This document shows, in pieces, positions 51,410-59,910 of a stretch of DNA of 64,000 nucleotides (position 1 is the stretch's first letter; every line of letters begins with the position of its first letter). The stretch covers positions 1 through 64,000 of the forward strand of contig CANJUD010000012.1 in NCBI GenBank assembly GCA_947477885.1. Direction: 5' to 3'. Under the pieces are notes generated by a model. The model was not told the DNA's origin, made no database searches, and saw nothing but the letters and a program-made list of their open reading frames with translations. Source of the DNA: Bacteroidota bacterium (GTDB lineage: Bacteria; Bacteroidota; Bacteroidia; UKL13-3). The position numbers and the translations under genes are program-made.

Positions 51410-51844
51410 ATGCTGAACGTACCTGTCGTAAATAAATCCGCAAATCCATTACCTGCCTACCAAACCGTGGCAGCAGCGGGCTTAGACTTAATGGCCAATA
51501 TTGAAATCCCAATTGAATTAAATTCATTGGAGCGCAAACTGATACCTACAGGTTTGTTTATTGAACTGCCTCTAGGCCACGAGGCACAGATTAGGCCCCG
51601 CAGCGGACTTGCCCTAAAAAAAGGAATTACTGTGCTTAATTCGCCTGGCACTATCGACGCTGATTACAGAGGTGAAATCCAAGTTTTAATCATAAATTTG
51701 TCTCCCGAAAAAGTGACTATCGCCCCAGGCGAACGTATTGCACAAATGATTGTATCGAAACATGAAACCATTGCATGGCAGCCTGTTGAACAACTGAGTG
51801 ATACCCAACGCGGAAGCGGCGGATATGGAAGTACCGGAATATAA
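51410..51844 (+). CDS. dut: dUTP diphosphatase
   Basis: 144 residues; all five trimeric dUTPase motifs are visible: AAGLDLMA (motif 1), [12 protein letters not shown] (motif 2), [14 protein letters not shown] (motif 3), GERIAQMIV (motif 4) and [10 protein letters not shown] (motif 5). It hydrolyses dUTP to dUMP and PPi. It leads a Bacteroidota-type cluster with the nucleotidyltransferase, TPR, DUF4292 and EnvC-like genes. Confidence 0.97.
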   Translation: MLNVPVVNKSANPLPAYQTVAAAGLDLMANIEIPIELNSLERKLIPTGLFIELPLGHEAQIRPRSGLALKKGITVLNSPGTIDADYRGEIQVLIINLSPEKVTIAPGERIAQMIVSKHETIAWQPVEQLSDTQRGSGGYGSTGI

Positions 51845-51868
51845 TATATATAATAGAAATAAACATAG

Positions 51869-52870
51869 ATGAACATTATCATACCCATGGCAGGCATGGG
51901 CAAACGCATGAGGCCACATACCCTCACCGTGCCCAAACCCCTGCTACCCGTGGCTGGCAAGCCCATTGTGCAAAGACTGGTTGAAGACTTAGCCAAAGAA
52001 ACCAATGAAAAAATTGAAGAAATCGCATTTATTATCGGACGCTTTGGTGAAGAAGCAGAACAAAGTCTGATAAAAATTGCCGAAAGCCTTGGGGCTAAAG
52101 GAAAAATATGTTATCAAGACGAACCCTTGGGAACAGGTCACGCCATTCTTTGTGCAGCCGAAAGCCTGAAAGGGAATGTGATAGTAGCATTTGCCGATAC
52201 GCTTTTTGTTGCCGATATCAAGATTGACCGAAATCTAGATGGTGTAATTTGGGTGAACCATGTTAAAAATCCAGAGCAATTTGGTGTGGTAAAAATGGGT
52301 GATGATGGATTTATCAGTGATATGATAGAGAAGCCCAAAGATTTTGTGAGCGACATGGCCATTATCGGTATCTATTATTTTAAAGATGGTGAAAATCTGC
52401 GTATAGAATTGCAATATTTAATCGACAATAATATCAAGGAAAAAGGCGAGTACCAGCTCACCAATGCTTTGGAGAATATGAAAAACAAGGGCCTCAAATT
52501 TGCCCCCGCAGCAGTTACCGAATGGCTCGACTGTGGCAATTATCAGAGCACTGTTTTCACCAACCAACGTGTATTGGAAAATAAAAAACACGAGAAATTA
52601 GTAAGTCCGTCAGCTAAATTAATCAATAGTATTATAATCGAACCTTGTTACATTGGCGATGGGGTAATTATAGAAAATTCAGTGGTGGGACCTTATACTT
52701 CAGTGGGAGATAATTGTAAAATATCAAATGCGGTAATCAATAATAGTATTATACAAAACAATACCCTTATTGACCAAGCAAATATTTGTAACAGTATGAT
52801 AGGGAATAGCGTTCAATATAAAGGGAAGCCCGACGAATTAAGCCTTGGCGATTATTCTGTTTTAACATAA
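51869..52870 (+). CDS. Sugar-1-phosphate nucleotidyltransferase with left-handed beta-helix tail
   Basis: 333 residues. N-terminal nucleotidyltransferase motif MNIIIPMAGMGKRMRPHT...KPLLPVAGKP (residues 1-33), then LGTGHAILCA, VIVAFADTLF, and EWLDCGNYQST. The C-terminal ~80 residues are a left-handed beta-helix with hexapeptide-like repeats (VIIENSVVGPYTSVGDNC, AVINNSIIQNN). It activates a sugar-1-phosphate with an NTP, so UDP-, dTDP- or GDP-sugar is made for cell-surface glycan. The exact sugar cannot be told from the sequence. Confidence 0.88.
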   Translation: MNIIIPMAGMGKRMRPHTLTVPKPLLPVAGKPIVQRLVEDLAKETNEKIEEIAFIIGRFGEEAEQSLIKIAESLGAKGKICYQDEPLGTGHAILCAAESLKGNVIVAFADTLFVADIKIDRNLDGVIWVNHVKNPEQFGVVKMGDDGFISDMIEKPKDFVSDMAIIGIYYFKDGENLRIELQYLIDNNIKEKGEYQLTNALENMKNKGLKFAPAAVTEWLDCGNYQSTVFTNQRVLENKKHEKLVSPSAKLINSIIIEPCYIGDGVIIENSVVGPYTSVGDNCKISNAVINNSIIQNNTLIDQANICNSMIGNSVQYKGKPDELSLGDYSVLT

Positions 52871-52877
52871 ATATATT

Positions 52878-54635
52878 TTGTTGCAATCAAAATTATACAA
52901 TCAAAGATGTTGCAAACATCAAATCATTAAAAGGATATTATATTTATTGGTAGCATTTACCAGTATCTCAAATTACAGTTTTTCCCAAACTTCTCTCGAA
53001 TCGGTTATTGCTGAACAGCAGAAAACAAAGCTCGACAATAGTTATTACGAAGCTCTGAAACAATTGGCATTATCTAATAAAGAAAGTGCTGAAACAGATT
53101 TATTGCGTTGCTTAGATATTGACCCCAAGCACCATGCAAGTATGTATTTGCTGGGCACACTGCATCAGGGCAAAGGCGATTACAGGCAAGCACTAATCTA
53201 CTACCTGAATGCCTCGAAACTAGACCCTAAAAACCGTTGGTATTTGCAGAGTTTGGCTGATATGTATAAAGCTGTGAGACAATTTGAAAAGGCCGCAAAA
53301 ATTTTTGAACTATTATATAAACTCGAACCTAATCAGATTAATCATCATTATAATGCTGCCGCCATGTGGGATATGAGCGGCAATGCAAGCAAAGCATTAA
53401 AAATATATAATAAAATTGAAAATAAAGAAGGGGTTAATGAGAAATCATCCTTTAGCAAAGAGGAAGTTTATTTGGAGAAAAAGGATATAAAAAATGCCAT
53501 TAAAACTTTATCAAAATTGGCAGATGCATTTCCCAAAGAAATTAGATATAAGGGAATGATGGCAGATTTATATTTGCAAAACAGACAAGATAATAAAGCC
53601 ATTAAAATATATTATGATATTGTAGATCAAAGCCCTAAAAGCGGTTTGGCTCACATGGCATTGTCGCAATATTATAATATGAAAGGTGACGATGACAGTG
53701 CGATACTTCACCTGAAACTAGCCTTTGCCAGTGACGATGTGTCGAGCAAAGACAAAATGGAAAACCTGATACCCCGTTTGCAACGTATCCGGAAATCAGA
53801 CCCAAAAGCTAGTGAAACTTTTGAAGACTTACTGAAAATATTAAAACGAAATGAAACAGGCGAACCCAATTTTTTCCTGATTTCAGCTCGCTATTATCAA
53901 ACTATAGAAAAGTACGTAGAGGCGAGAAATGATTTAGAAAAAGCTATACAATTATCACCCAATATACAAAATGCCCATGCCGAAATTATTGAAGTTGATA
54001 TCAAATTAAAAGATGATAAAAAATTAATTGAGCATGCCGATAGAGCCATTTCATACTTCCCACATGTAACCGGTTTTTACTTGTATAATGCCCAAGCTAA
54101 CTATCGTTTAAAAAACTATGAGCGTGTGGTAACCCTCTGCAAGCAAGGTATTGAAACTACCCCCATCGATCGCAGTATGAACGTACTATTATATACAACA
54201 CTGGGCGATGCCGCATATTTCGCCAAACAATATAATACTTCCGATTCTGCTTTTGAACAAGTATTGTTATTTGATATTGATAATTATTATACGTTAAATA
54301 ATTGGTCTTATTTTTTAGCTCTACGTGGTGAAAAACTGAGCAAAGCCGAAGAGATGTCGAAACGAACTGTAACTCGTTTTCCTGATAATGCAAATTATAT
54401 GGATACCTATGGTTATGTATTATATAAAAATAAAAAATACAATGATGCTGTATCATATCTAAAAAAAGCAATAAATGGTAATCCCGAAAATGGAGAAGTA
54501 TTGGAACATTATGCCGATGGTTTATACAAAAACGGAAAACCCGAAGAAGCCTTAAAATATTGGAAACTTGCCAAAGAAAAAGGTGGTGCAAGTGAATTGA
54601 TAGATCAGAAAATTAATACGAAGAAAACAGAATAA
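52878..54635 (+). CDS. Exported TPR protein of the envelope cluster
   Basis: 585 residues from a TTG at 52878, seven bases after the upstream stop; there is no in-frame ATG before the signal peptide (RILYLLVAFTSISNYSFSQ, ~19-37). About ten TPR repeats fill the rest (e.g. HASMYLLGTLHQGKGDYRQAL, NHHYNAAAMWDMSGNASKAL, NYMDTYGYVLYKNKKYNDA). It is likely periplasmic or attached to the outer membrane and acts as a scaffold; the neighbours suggest a link to cell-wall or surface assembly. Confidence 0.82.
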   Translation: MLQSKLYNQRCCKHQIIKRILYLLVAFTSISNYSFSQTSLESVIAEQQKTKLDNSYYEALKQLALSNKESAETDLLRCLDIDPKHHASMYLLGTLHQGKGDYRQALIYYLNASKLDPKNRWYLQSLADMYKAVRQFEKAAKIFELLYKLEPNQINHHYNAAAMWDMSGNASKALKIYNKIENKEGVNEKSSFSKEEVYLEKKDIKNAIKTLSKLADAFPKEIRYKGMMADLYLQNRQDNKAIKIYYDIVDQSPKSGLAHMALSQYYNMKGDDDSAILHLKLAFASDDVSSKDKMENLIPRLQRIRKSDPKASETFEDLLKILKRNETGEPNFFLISARYYQTIEKYVEARNDLEKAIQLSPNIQNAHAEIIEVDIKLKDDKKLIEHADRAISYFPHVTGFYLYNAQANYRLKNYERVVTLCKQGIETTPIDRSMNVLLYTTLGDAAYFAKQYNTSDSAFEQVLLFDIDNYYTLNNWSYFLALRGEKLSKAEEMSKRTVTRFPDNANYMDTYGYVLYKNKKYNDAVSYLKKAINGNPENGEVLEHYADGLYKNGKPEEALKYWKLAKEKGGASELIDQKINTKKTE

Positions 54636-54638
54636 ATA

Positions 54639-55493
54639 ATGGTTAATGATAAATGGTTAATGGTTAATGGCATTCGCCATAATAAAGTAAATTATAAATT
54701 TATATATATACTACTTTCTGTTTCTTTGTTTGCTTATTCGTGTAAATCGAAAAAGCATTTAACTAAAACTACCCCGGTAGCACAAAACGATACAGCGGCA
54801 AAAGTAAAAACTCCAGATTCAAATCCTGCTAAAACAGAAACTTATCAATTCAAAACTATTGATTGGAGTACTTTTACAGCTAAAGTAGATATTGATGTAA
54901 ACACCAGTGCCGTGAGTTTGCCTATCAGTAATTTTAGTGGCATCTTACGGATGAAAAAAGGAGAATATGTTTGGCTATCTGTTTCCGTTCCTTTTTTGGG
55001 AGAGCAAGCCAGAGTCTTAATTACCAAAGATTCAATAAAAGTACTCAACAAATTTAATAAATGTTATATACTTGCAGATTATGCTTACATACAAAAGTTT
55101 TCCAATGTTCCATTCTCGCTCGAGAAGCTACAGGCTGCACTGATAGGCAATCCTACCGTTGATTTGAGCTCTGCAATTTTTATTAAAGATAGTATAGGTG
55201 TTACTGCCAATGTGGAAGATAACGCTACCAAAAACACAATAAAAGCATTGCTTAATACGTTAGAGATATTTGAGAACGCCGTTGAAGATAAAATAAAAAA
55301 ACAGGATTTGAGAATAAACTATAGCAATTTCAATATGATTGAATCGACTAAAATACCTTATAGTTTGGAGTTTAATACCGTCCATCCCCAGCAAGCTAGT
55401 ATCAAATTTGATTATGATGAACCTATATTAAATAAAACACTCTCTCCCGACTTCAATATCCCTGCCAGTTATACAAACTGCTCAAATAAATAA
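54639..55493 (+). CDS. DUF4292 lipoprotein (LolB-like)
   Basis: 284 residues, three bases after the TPR gene. Lipoprotein signal IYILLSVSLFAYSC with the acylated Cys at about residue 34; a second ATG at 54660 gives a shorter start. The first ~20 residues come from a repeat (VNDKWLMVNG), so the extension may be non-native. The mature domain shows the DUF4292 pattern (FSGILRMKKGEYVWLSVSVP, RVLITKDSIKVLNK), which is thought to share the LolA/LolB fold. It probably carries or anchors lipoproteins at the outer membrane (inference). Confidence 0.78.
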   Translation: MVNDKWLMVNGIRHNKVNYKFIYILLSVSLFAYSCKSKKHLTKTTPVAQNDTAAKVKTPDSNPAKTETYQFKTIDWSTFTAKVDIDVNTSAVSLPISNFSGILRMKKGEYVWLSVSVPFLGEQARVLITKDSIKVLNKFNKCYILADYAYIQKFSNVPFSLEKLQAALIGNPTVDLSSAIFIKDSIGVTANVEDNATKNTIKALLNTLEIFENAVEDKIKKQDLRINYSNFNMIESTKIPYSLEFNTVHPQQASIKFDYDEPILNKTLSPDFNIPASYTNCSNK

Positions 55494-55495
55494 CG

Positions 55496-56797
55496 ATGAA
55501 AAGAATATATATATATATTGTCATTTTTATTGGCATCACCTTTGTTTCATTGGCACAACAGCCTAGCAAAAGTGATTTAGAAAAGCAGAAAAAACAAAAG
55601 CAAAAAGAGATACAAGAAATCAAAAATTATATCTCGAATAATAAAAATAGCCAATACCAATCGTTATATGTACTACAATCTTTAACAAGGCAAATATATA
55701 GCAGGCAGTCAGTGATATCAAACCTTGGCAGCCAAGTTGAATATTTGGAAAACGAATTAATAAATATTGAAGATTCTGTAGTTATTCTGGGACAAAACTT
55801 AAAACATCAAAAAACCAAGCTTGCCAAAATGGTGGTGGGTGCATATAAAAATCGTGACCATTATAATAAGTTGGTATATATATTTTCTGCCGCTTCCTTT
55901 AACCAGGCAGTTAATAGAATAAAGTATTATAAGAGTTTGGCCGAGCAACGCAAATCGCAGCTCAATAAAATAAAAGAAACAAAACTTATATTATCCGACA
56001 AACAAAAAAGATTGACTTTTACCAAAACAGATAAGGAATTTACTATTGGAGAAAAAGAAAGTGAAAAAAACGCCCTAAAGTTTGACCGCCTAGGCCAATC
56101 AGATGTATTACAAACATTGAAAGGGCAAGAAAAAGATCTGCAACGCCAACTAAATGACCGCAAAAAATCGATGGCACAACTCGACCATGCTATTAATGAT
56201 ATCATAAAAAGAGAAATAGAAGAAGCCAAACGAAAACAACGTGAAGCCGATGCAGCAGAAAAGAAAAAAAGAGAAGAAGAGAAACGCAAAAAACTGGAGC
56301 AGCAAAAAAAGGACGGCATAGAACCTAAAAAGGAAGACGAACCCAAGAAAGATTTGCCCACACATGCAGCAGTAGATCCGCTCACCACAAGCTTTGCAGC
56401 AAATCGAAACAGTTTGCCTTGGCCCCTTTCAAAAGGATTAATTGTAAGTTCGTTTGGTGTGCATTCGCATCCAAGTCTTAAAAATATTGTAGTAGAAAAT
56501 AATGGTGTTGACATTAGTACTTCTCCTGGAAGCACAGTTAATGCTGTATATAAAGGAACCGTAAAAGCCGTGGTAAAAATTCCTGGATTACAACAAATGG
56601 TAATGGTAAGTCACGGTAATTATTATACTGTTTATTGCCATCTAGAAAATGTAACCGTAAAAGTGGGCGACAACGTAAACGCCCGCCAATCGCTCGGCAG
56701 CATCTATACCGATGCGGATGAGGGACAAACTATATTACACTTTGAAGTGTGGAAGGATACCGTAAAATTGAATCCGGAGGATTGGTTGGGGAATTGA
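55496..56797 (+). CDS. EnvC-like murein hydrolase activator with a degenerate M23 domain
   Basis: 433 residues. Signal peptide residues 1-20 (IYIVIFIGITFVSLAQ). Two coiled coils (residues ~22-110 and ~150-270, e.g. EIEEAKRKQREADAAEKKKR) precede a LytM/M23 fold: VVENNGVDISTSPGS, MVMVSHGNYYTVYCHLENV and TILHFEVWKD. The catalytic His of H-x3-D is Asn (NNGVD) and the first His of the H-x-H pair is Ile (ILHFEV), so it should be inactive and act as an amidase activator, as EnvC does in cell division. It follows the DUF4292 gene by two bases. Confidence 0.85.
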   Translation: MKRIYIYIVIFIGITFVSLAQQPSKSDLEKQKKQKQKEIQEIKNYISNNKNSQYQSLYVLQSLTRQIYSRQSVISNLGSQVEYLENELINIEDSVVILGQNLKHQKTKLAKMVVGAYKNRDHYNKLVYIFSAASFNQAVNRIKYYKSLAEQRKSQLNKIKETKLILSDKQKRLTFTKTDKEFTIGEKESEKNALKFDRLGQSDVLQTLKGQEKDLQRQLNDRKKSMAQLDHAINDIIKREIEEAKRKQREADAAEKKKREEEKRKKLEQQKKDGIEPKKEDEPKKDLPTHAAVDPLTTSFAANRNSLPWPLSKGLIVSSFGVHSHPSLKNIVVENNGVDISTSPGSTVNAVYKGTVKAVVKIPGLQQMVMVSHGNYYTVYCHLENVTVKVGDNVNARQSLGSIYTDADEGQTILHFEVWKDTVKLNPEDWLGN

Positions 56798-56825
56798 GGA
56801 TATTAAATATATTTTTTCGTCGATT

Positions 56826-56995
56826 AAATATTTTGTCCCTACGGGACTTTACCACTCTCGCCCCATTTATTTTCTACCGATATATCGTCCCGATGGGACT
56901 GTGAAGTTTACACACTAATTAAAGTCCCATCGAGACTATATATCGGTAGCAGAAAATTATATACATATTCCCAAGTCCCGTACGGACGAAATATT
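56826..56995. repeat. Nested REPIN-like structure (four palindromic elements)
   Basis: Order A-B-B'-A': A 56826-56849, B 56874-56900, B' 56923-56949, A' 56973-56995. Each carries a GTCCC-N-GGGAC-like hairpin with flanks AAATATT (A) or CTACCGATAT (B); A pairs with A' and B with B'. It lies between convergent genes. Confidence 0.85.
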
Positions 56996-57047
56996 GTTTG
57001 CTGCGACAATTGTTTCCCCTCTCAACTTTTGGAAAGTTAAAGTTGCA

Positions 57048-58142
57048 CTATATCACCCCAAACTTCCCCCACATCGCACCACCGCAAGAATCGCTCACCG
57101 CACCGGTTACAGAGGATAATATATTGTTTTCATTTCTATAACGCAACACACCTAGGAATGCAAAAATCAATGCTTCTTTATAATTAATCGTTTGCTCATC
57201 GGGTATAATAATTTGGGCAGAAGTTTGTGCTTTGATACGGTCGATTAGATAATGATTGAATGCTCCACCTCCTGTTACCAGTACTTTTTGGGAAGCCAGT
57301 TTTTCTTCCTCGCCATCTACCATTTCATATAATGATTTGGAAATTTGTATAGCAACATGCTCCACCAAAGTACACATTTTATCTTCATGACTTAAAGAAA
57401 AATCTTTGGTAAGATGCCAAAAATCATTGTTGATCCATTCACGTCCCAAGCTTTTGGGTCCGGGGTTTTTATAATAGTCTACACGGTTAAGTACGTTTAA
57501 TAAATCTTCACTCACTTGTCCTGATGCAGCAATTTCTCCGCCTGTATCATATAATAATCCTTTGTTGCGAGCGATGCGGTTAAAAGCTATATTACAAGGG
57601 CACACATCATAAGCTATAGTTTTGCCGTTTTGCTCGCCACTTATATTGGCAATACCTCCCAAATTTAAACAATACTGATATTCAGAAAACAATAATTTAT
57701 CACCAACAGGAACCAATGGAGCCCCCTGCCCACCAAGGGCTACATCACCTTGGCGAAAATCGTTGATTACTGGCAAACCACAATTGCCAGTGATAGTTGC
57801 ACCATCACCAATTTGCAAAGTAAATCCTTCTTGTGGCGCATGATATAAGGTATGTCCATGCGAAGAAACGAAGTCAGGATTTATATGATACTTGTCTACA
57901 AAATCGGCAACCAAATGTCCCAAATATTTTCCATAAAACACATTTGTCTTTGCTATAATAGTTCCTTCTTGCCTGTTCAATTTCGACAAACGTACACGCC
58001 ACATTTCTTCGTATTCAACGGTGTCGGCATGCTTTAGTATATAACTCCATTTGCCATTGTCTTCTGTAAATTCTACATACGCCAAATCCACGCCATCCAT
58101 TGAGGTTCCTGACATGATTCCTATTACTTTGTAATGTTTCAT
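57048..58142 (-). CDS. anmK: Anhydro-N-acetylmuramic acid kinase
   Basis: 364 residues, full length. Conserved motifs: IGIMSGTSMDGVDLAYVEF at the N-terminus, SSHGHTLYHAPQEGFTLQIGDGATI, NDFRQGDVALGGQGAPLVPVGD, CLNLGGIANIS, and the C-terminal KVLVTGGGAFNHYLIDRI. It cleaves the anhydro ring and phosphorylates MurNAc in peptidoglycan recycling. The next minus-strand gene is a sugar MFS transporter. It is convergent with the envC-like gene. Start ATG at 58142. Confidence 0.96.
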   Translation of the reverse strand: MKHYKVIGIMSGTSMDGVDLAYVEFTEDNGKWSYILKHADTVEYEEMWRVRLSKLNRQEGTIIAKTNVFYGKYLGHLVADFVDKYHINPDFVSSHGHTLYHAPQEGFTLQIGDGATITGNCGLPVINDFRQGDVALGGQGAPLVPVGDKLLFSEYQYCLNLGGIANISGEQNGKTIAYDVCPCNIAFNRIARNKGLLYDTGGEIAASGQVSEDLLNVLNRVDYYKNPGPKSLGREWINNDFWHLTKDFSLSHEDKMCTLVEHVAIQISKSLYEMVDGEEEKLASQKVLVTGGGAFNHYLIDRIKAQTSAQIIIPDEQTINYKEALIFAFLGVLRYRNENNILSSVTGAVSDSCGGAMWGKFGVI

Positions 58143-58174
58143 TTTATATTTTCAATTTTATATTTAGTCTCCTT

Positions 58175-58230
58175 TTGTCATTCTGAGCGAAGTCGAAGAA
58201 TCCATCCTTCGACTCCGCTAAGGACAGCAT
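58175..58230. repeat. Dispersed CTGAGCGAAGTCGAAG / CTTCGACTCCGC repeats
   Basis: Two inverted members of the family seen at 46497, 47108 and 63262, between anmK and the transporter. Confidence 0.75.
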
Positions 58231-58234
58231 TTTT

Positions 58235-59635
58235 TTATATATCCGGATTAAGTCCTTGTTTTGTCAATATACTTTTTATTTTATATGCAAAGAAAGCCAA
58301 ATAAGCAAAGCACAAAACGGGTAACCAATACGAAGTCAAGATACCAAAACTATCTGCTAATTTTCCTTGCAAGGGCGGTATAATTGCTCCGCCCAAAATC
58401 ATCATAATTAAAAACGCAGCTCCCTGTCCGGTGTGCTTTCCAAGGCCTGTGATGGACATTGCAAATATACAGGGCCACATAATAGAGCAGCATAATCCGC
58501 CGCTCACGAATGCAAACAATGCCGTTTGCCCAGATGCGAATAAACCCGTGAGCATCGCTGCCATTCCTATCAATCCAAATATCATTAAAGTTCTTGCTGG
58601 TTTTTCATTCGCCATTAAAAATCCAATTACCAAAACCGAAACTGCAATAGCATATATATATAAATCACTCACATCATTTCCTTTGGTATGGTTTACAAAA
58701 AGTATAATAGCAAATGCAATAAATGGCAATATAACAGTTAATAATTTCTTGGTTACTTTTGAAAGATTAAATGCCCCGATAGCTCCCGTCCAACGGCCTA
58801 TCATCAAACTTCCCCAATACAATGATATATACTTATCAATCTGTGACGATTGTAAACTTCCAAATGCAGGTTGCTTTAATAATTCACCCATATTGCTTTG
58901 TATAGTTACCTCCACTCCCACATAAGTAAATATAGCTAACATCCCCCATTTCATTTGCGGAAACTTTAATGCTCCCATGCCCGGTTCAAAGGCTTCTTCG
59001 CTAGTTACATGCGGAAGTTTAGCAACACCTAATAATATAGTGGCGGCTAAAAAAACCAATGCCAGCATGATATATAATTCTTTAATAGCTGTGATACTCA
59101 CATTGGATGTTGCACTACTCACAGAACCAAACAGTATCATACTTACTATAATAGGTCCCAATAAAGTCCCAATAGAATTAATTCCTCCTGCAAGATTCAA
59201 TCGGTGCGATCCACTCTCAGGCGAGCCCAATGCCACCACAAAAGGCTGTGCGGCTATTTGCTGCAATGAAAATCCAAGTCCGATTACAAAGAATGAAGTT
59301 AATATAAATGGGAAAGACCCCACTTCCACAGCTGGCAACATCAACAATGCACCAACTACCGAAATAAGCAAACCTATAATAGTTCCTTTCTTGTATCCTA
59401 TTTTATTTAATATATCAACTTTAAAAATTTGCGAACTGAAATATAATAATAATGAACCTGTGAAATACGCAAAGTAAAATGCAAAGTCTATCAGCTGCGA
59501 CTCAAATTGTGAAAGATTGAAATGACTTTTGCAGAAAGGAATAAAGATGCCATTGGATGCCGCCACAAAACCCCAAAAGAAAAAAACGGAAATAATAACT
59601 GATAGCGATGAGGTTCCGTATTTTTTCTTTTCCAT
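58235..59635 (-). CDS. Sugar MFS transporter, FucP/GluP type
   Basis: 466 residues from ATG 59635 (MEKKKYG...); the longer frame to 59746 has no transporter homology at its start. Twelve membrane segments; the first is VIISVFFFWGFVAASNGIFIPF, with FSLQQIAAQPFVVALG, and WGSLMIGRWTGAIGA later. This matches the fucose/glucose permease family (proton symport). Adjacent to anmK, it could carry anhydroMurNAc or a related sugar; glucose or fucose are alternatives. Likely one operon with anmK, separated by the repeats. Confidence 0.82.
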   Translation of the reverse strand: MEKKKYGTSSLSVIISVFFFWGFVAASNGIFIPFCKSHFNLSQFESQLIDFAFYFAYFTGSLLLYFSSQIFKVDILNKIGYKKGTIIGLLISVVGALLMLPAVEVGSFPFILTSFFVIGLGFSLQQIAAQPFVVALGSPESGSHRLNLAGGINSIGTLLGPIIVSMILFGSVSSATSNVSITAIKELYIMLALVFLAATILLGVAKLPHVTSEEAFEPGMGALKFPQMKWGMLAIFTYVGVEVTIQSNMGELLKQPAFGSLQSSQIDKYISLYWGSLMIGRWTGAIGAFNLSKVTKKLLTVILPFIAFAIILFVNHTKGNDVSDLYIYAIAVSVLVIGFLMANEKPARTLMIFGLIGMAAMLTGLFASGQTALFAFVSGGLCCSIMWPCIFAMSITGLGKHTGQGAAFLIMMILGGAIIPPLQGKLADSFGILTSYWLPVLCFAYLAFFAYKIKSILTKQGLNPDI

Positions 59636-59766
59636 ATTCCCAGATTCTAAAATTAAAGCCCGCAAATTACAGAGGTCTGATACAATTTCCAAAAACGCTT
59701 TATCTACACAATATTCAACCATGATGTTCAATGTGGCTAAAGCCAATACATTATATAATCTCAGTC

Positions 59767-59838
59767 CCCCGCCCTGAAGGGCAGGGCAATAAATATTTCA
59801 ATAGTCCCTTTTCTATTGCCCTGCATTTCAAGGCGGGG
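59767..59838. repeat. REPIN-like inverted pair, 24-bp arms
   Basis: Left arm 59767-59790 (CCCCGCCCTGAAGGGCAGGG...) and right arm 59815-59838 pair with three mismatches, loop ~24 bases. Located between the divergent MFS and hppD genes. Confidence 0.85.
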
Positions 59839-59877
59839 TTCCAAAAAAACCTATTTCCCCAAACCCGACTAAAGTTG

Positions 59878-59885
59878 TAAATTTG
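59878..59885 (+). promoter_or_regulatory. Bacteroidota -7 element for hppD
   Basis: TAAATTTG, ending 25 bases before the hppD ATG at 59911. Confidence 0.55.
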
Positions 59886-59910
59886 CACACTTATTAAAAA
59901 TACAGAGCAC

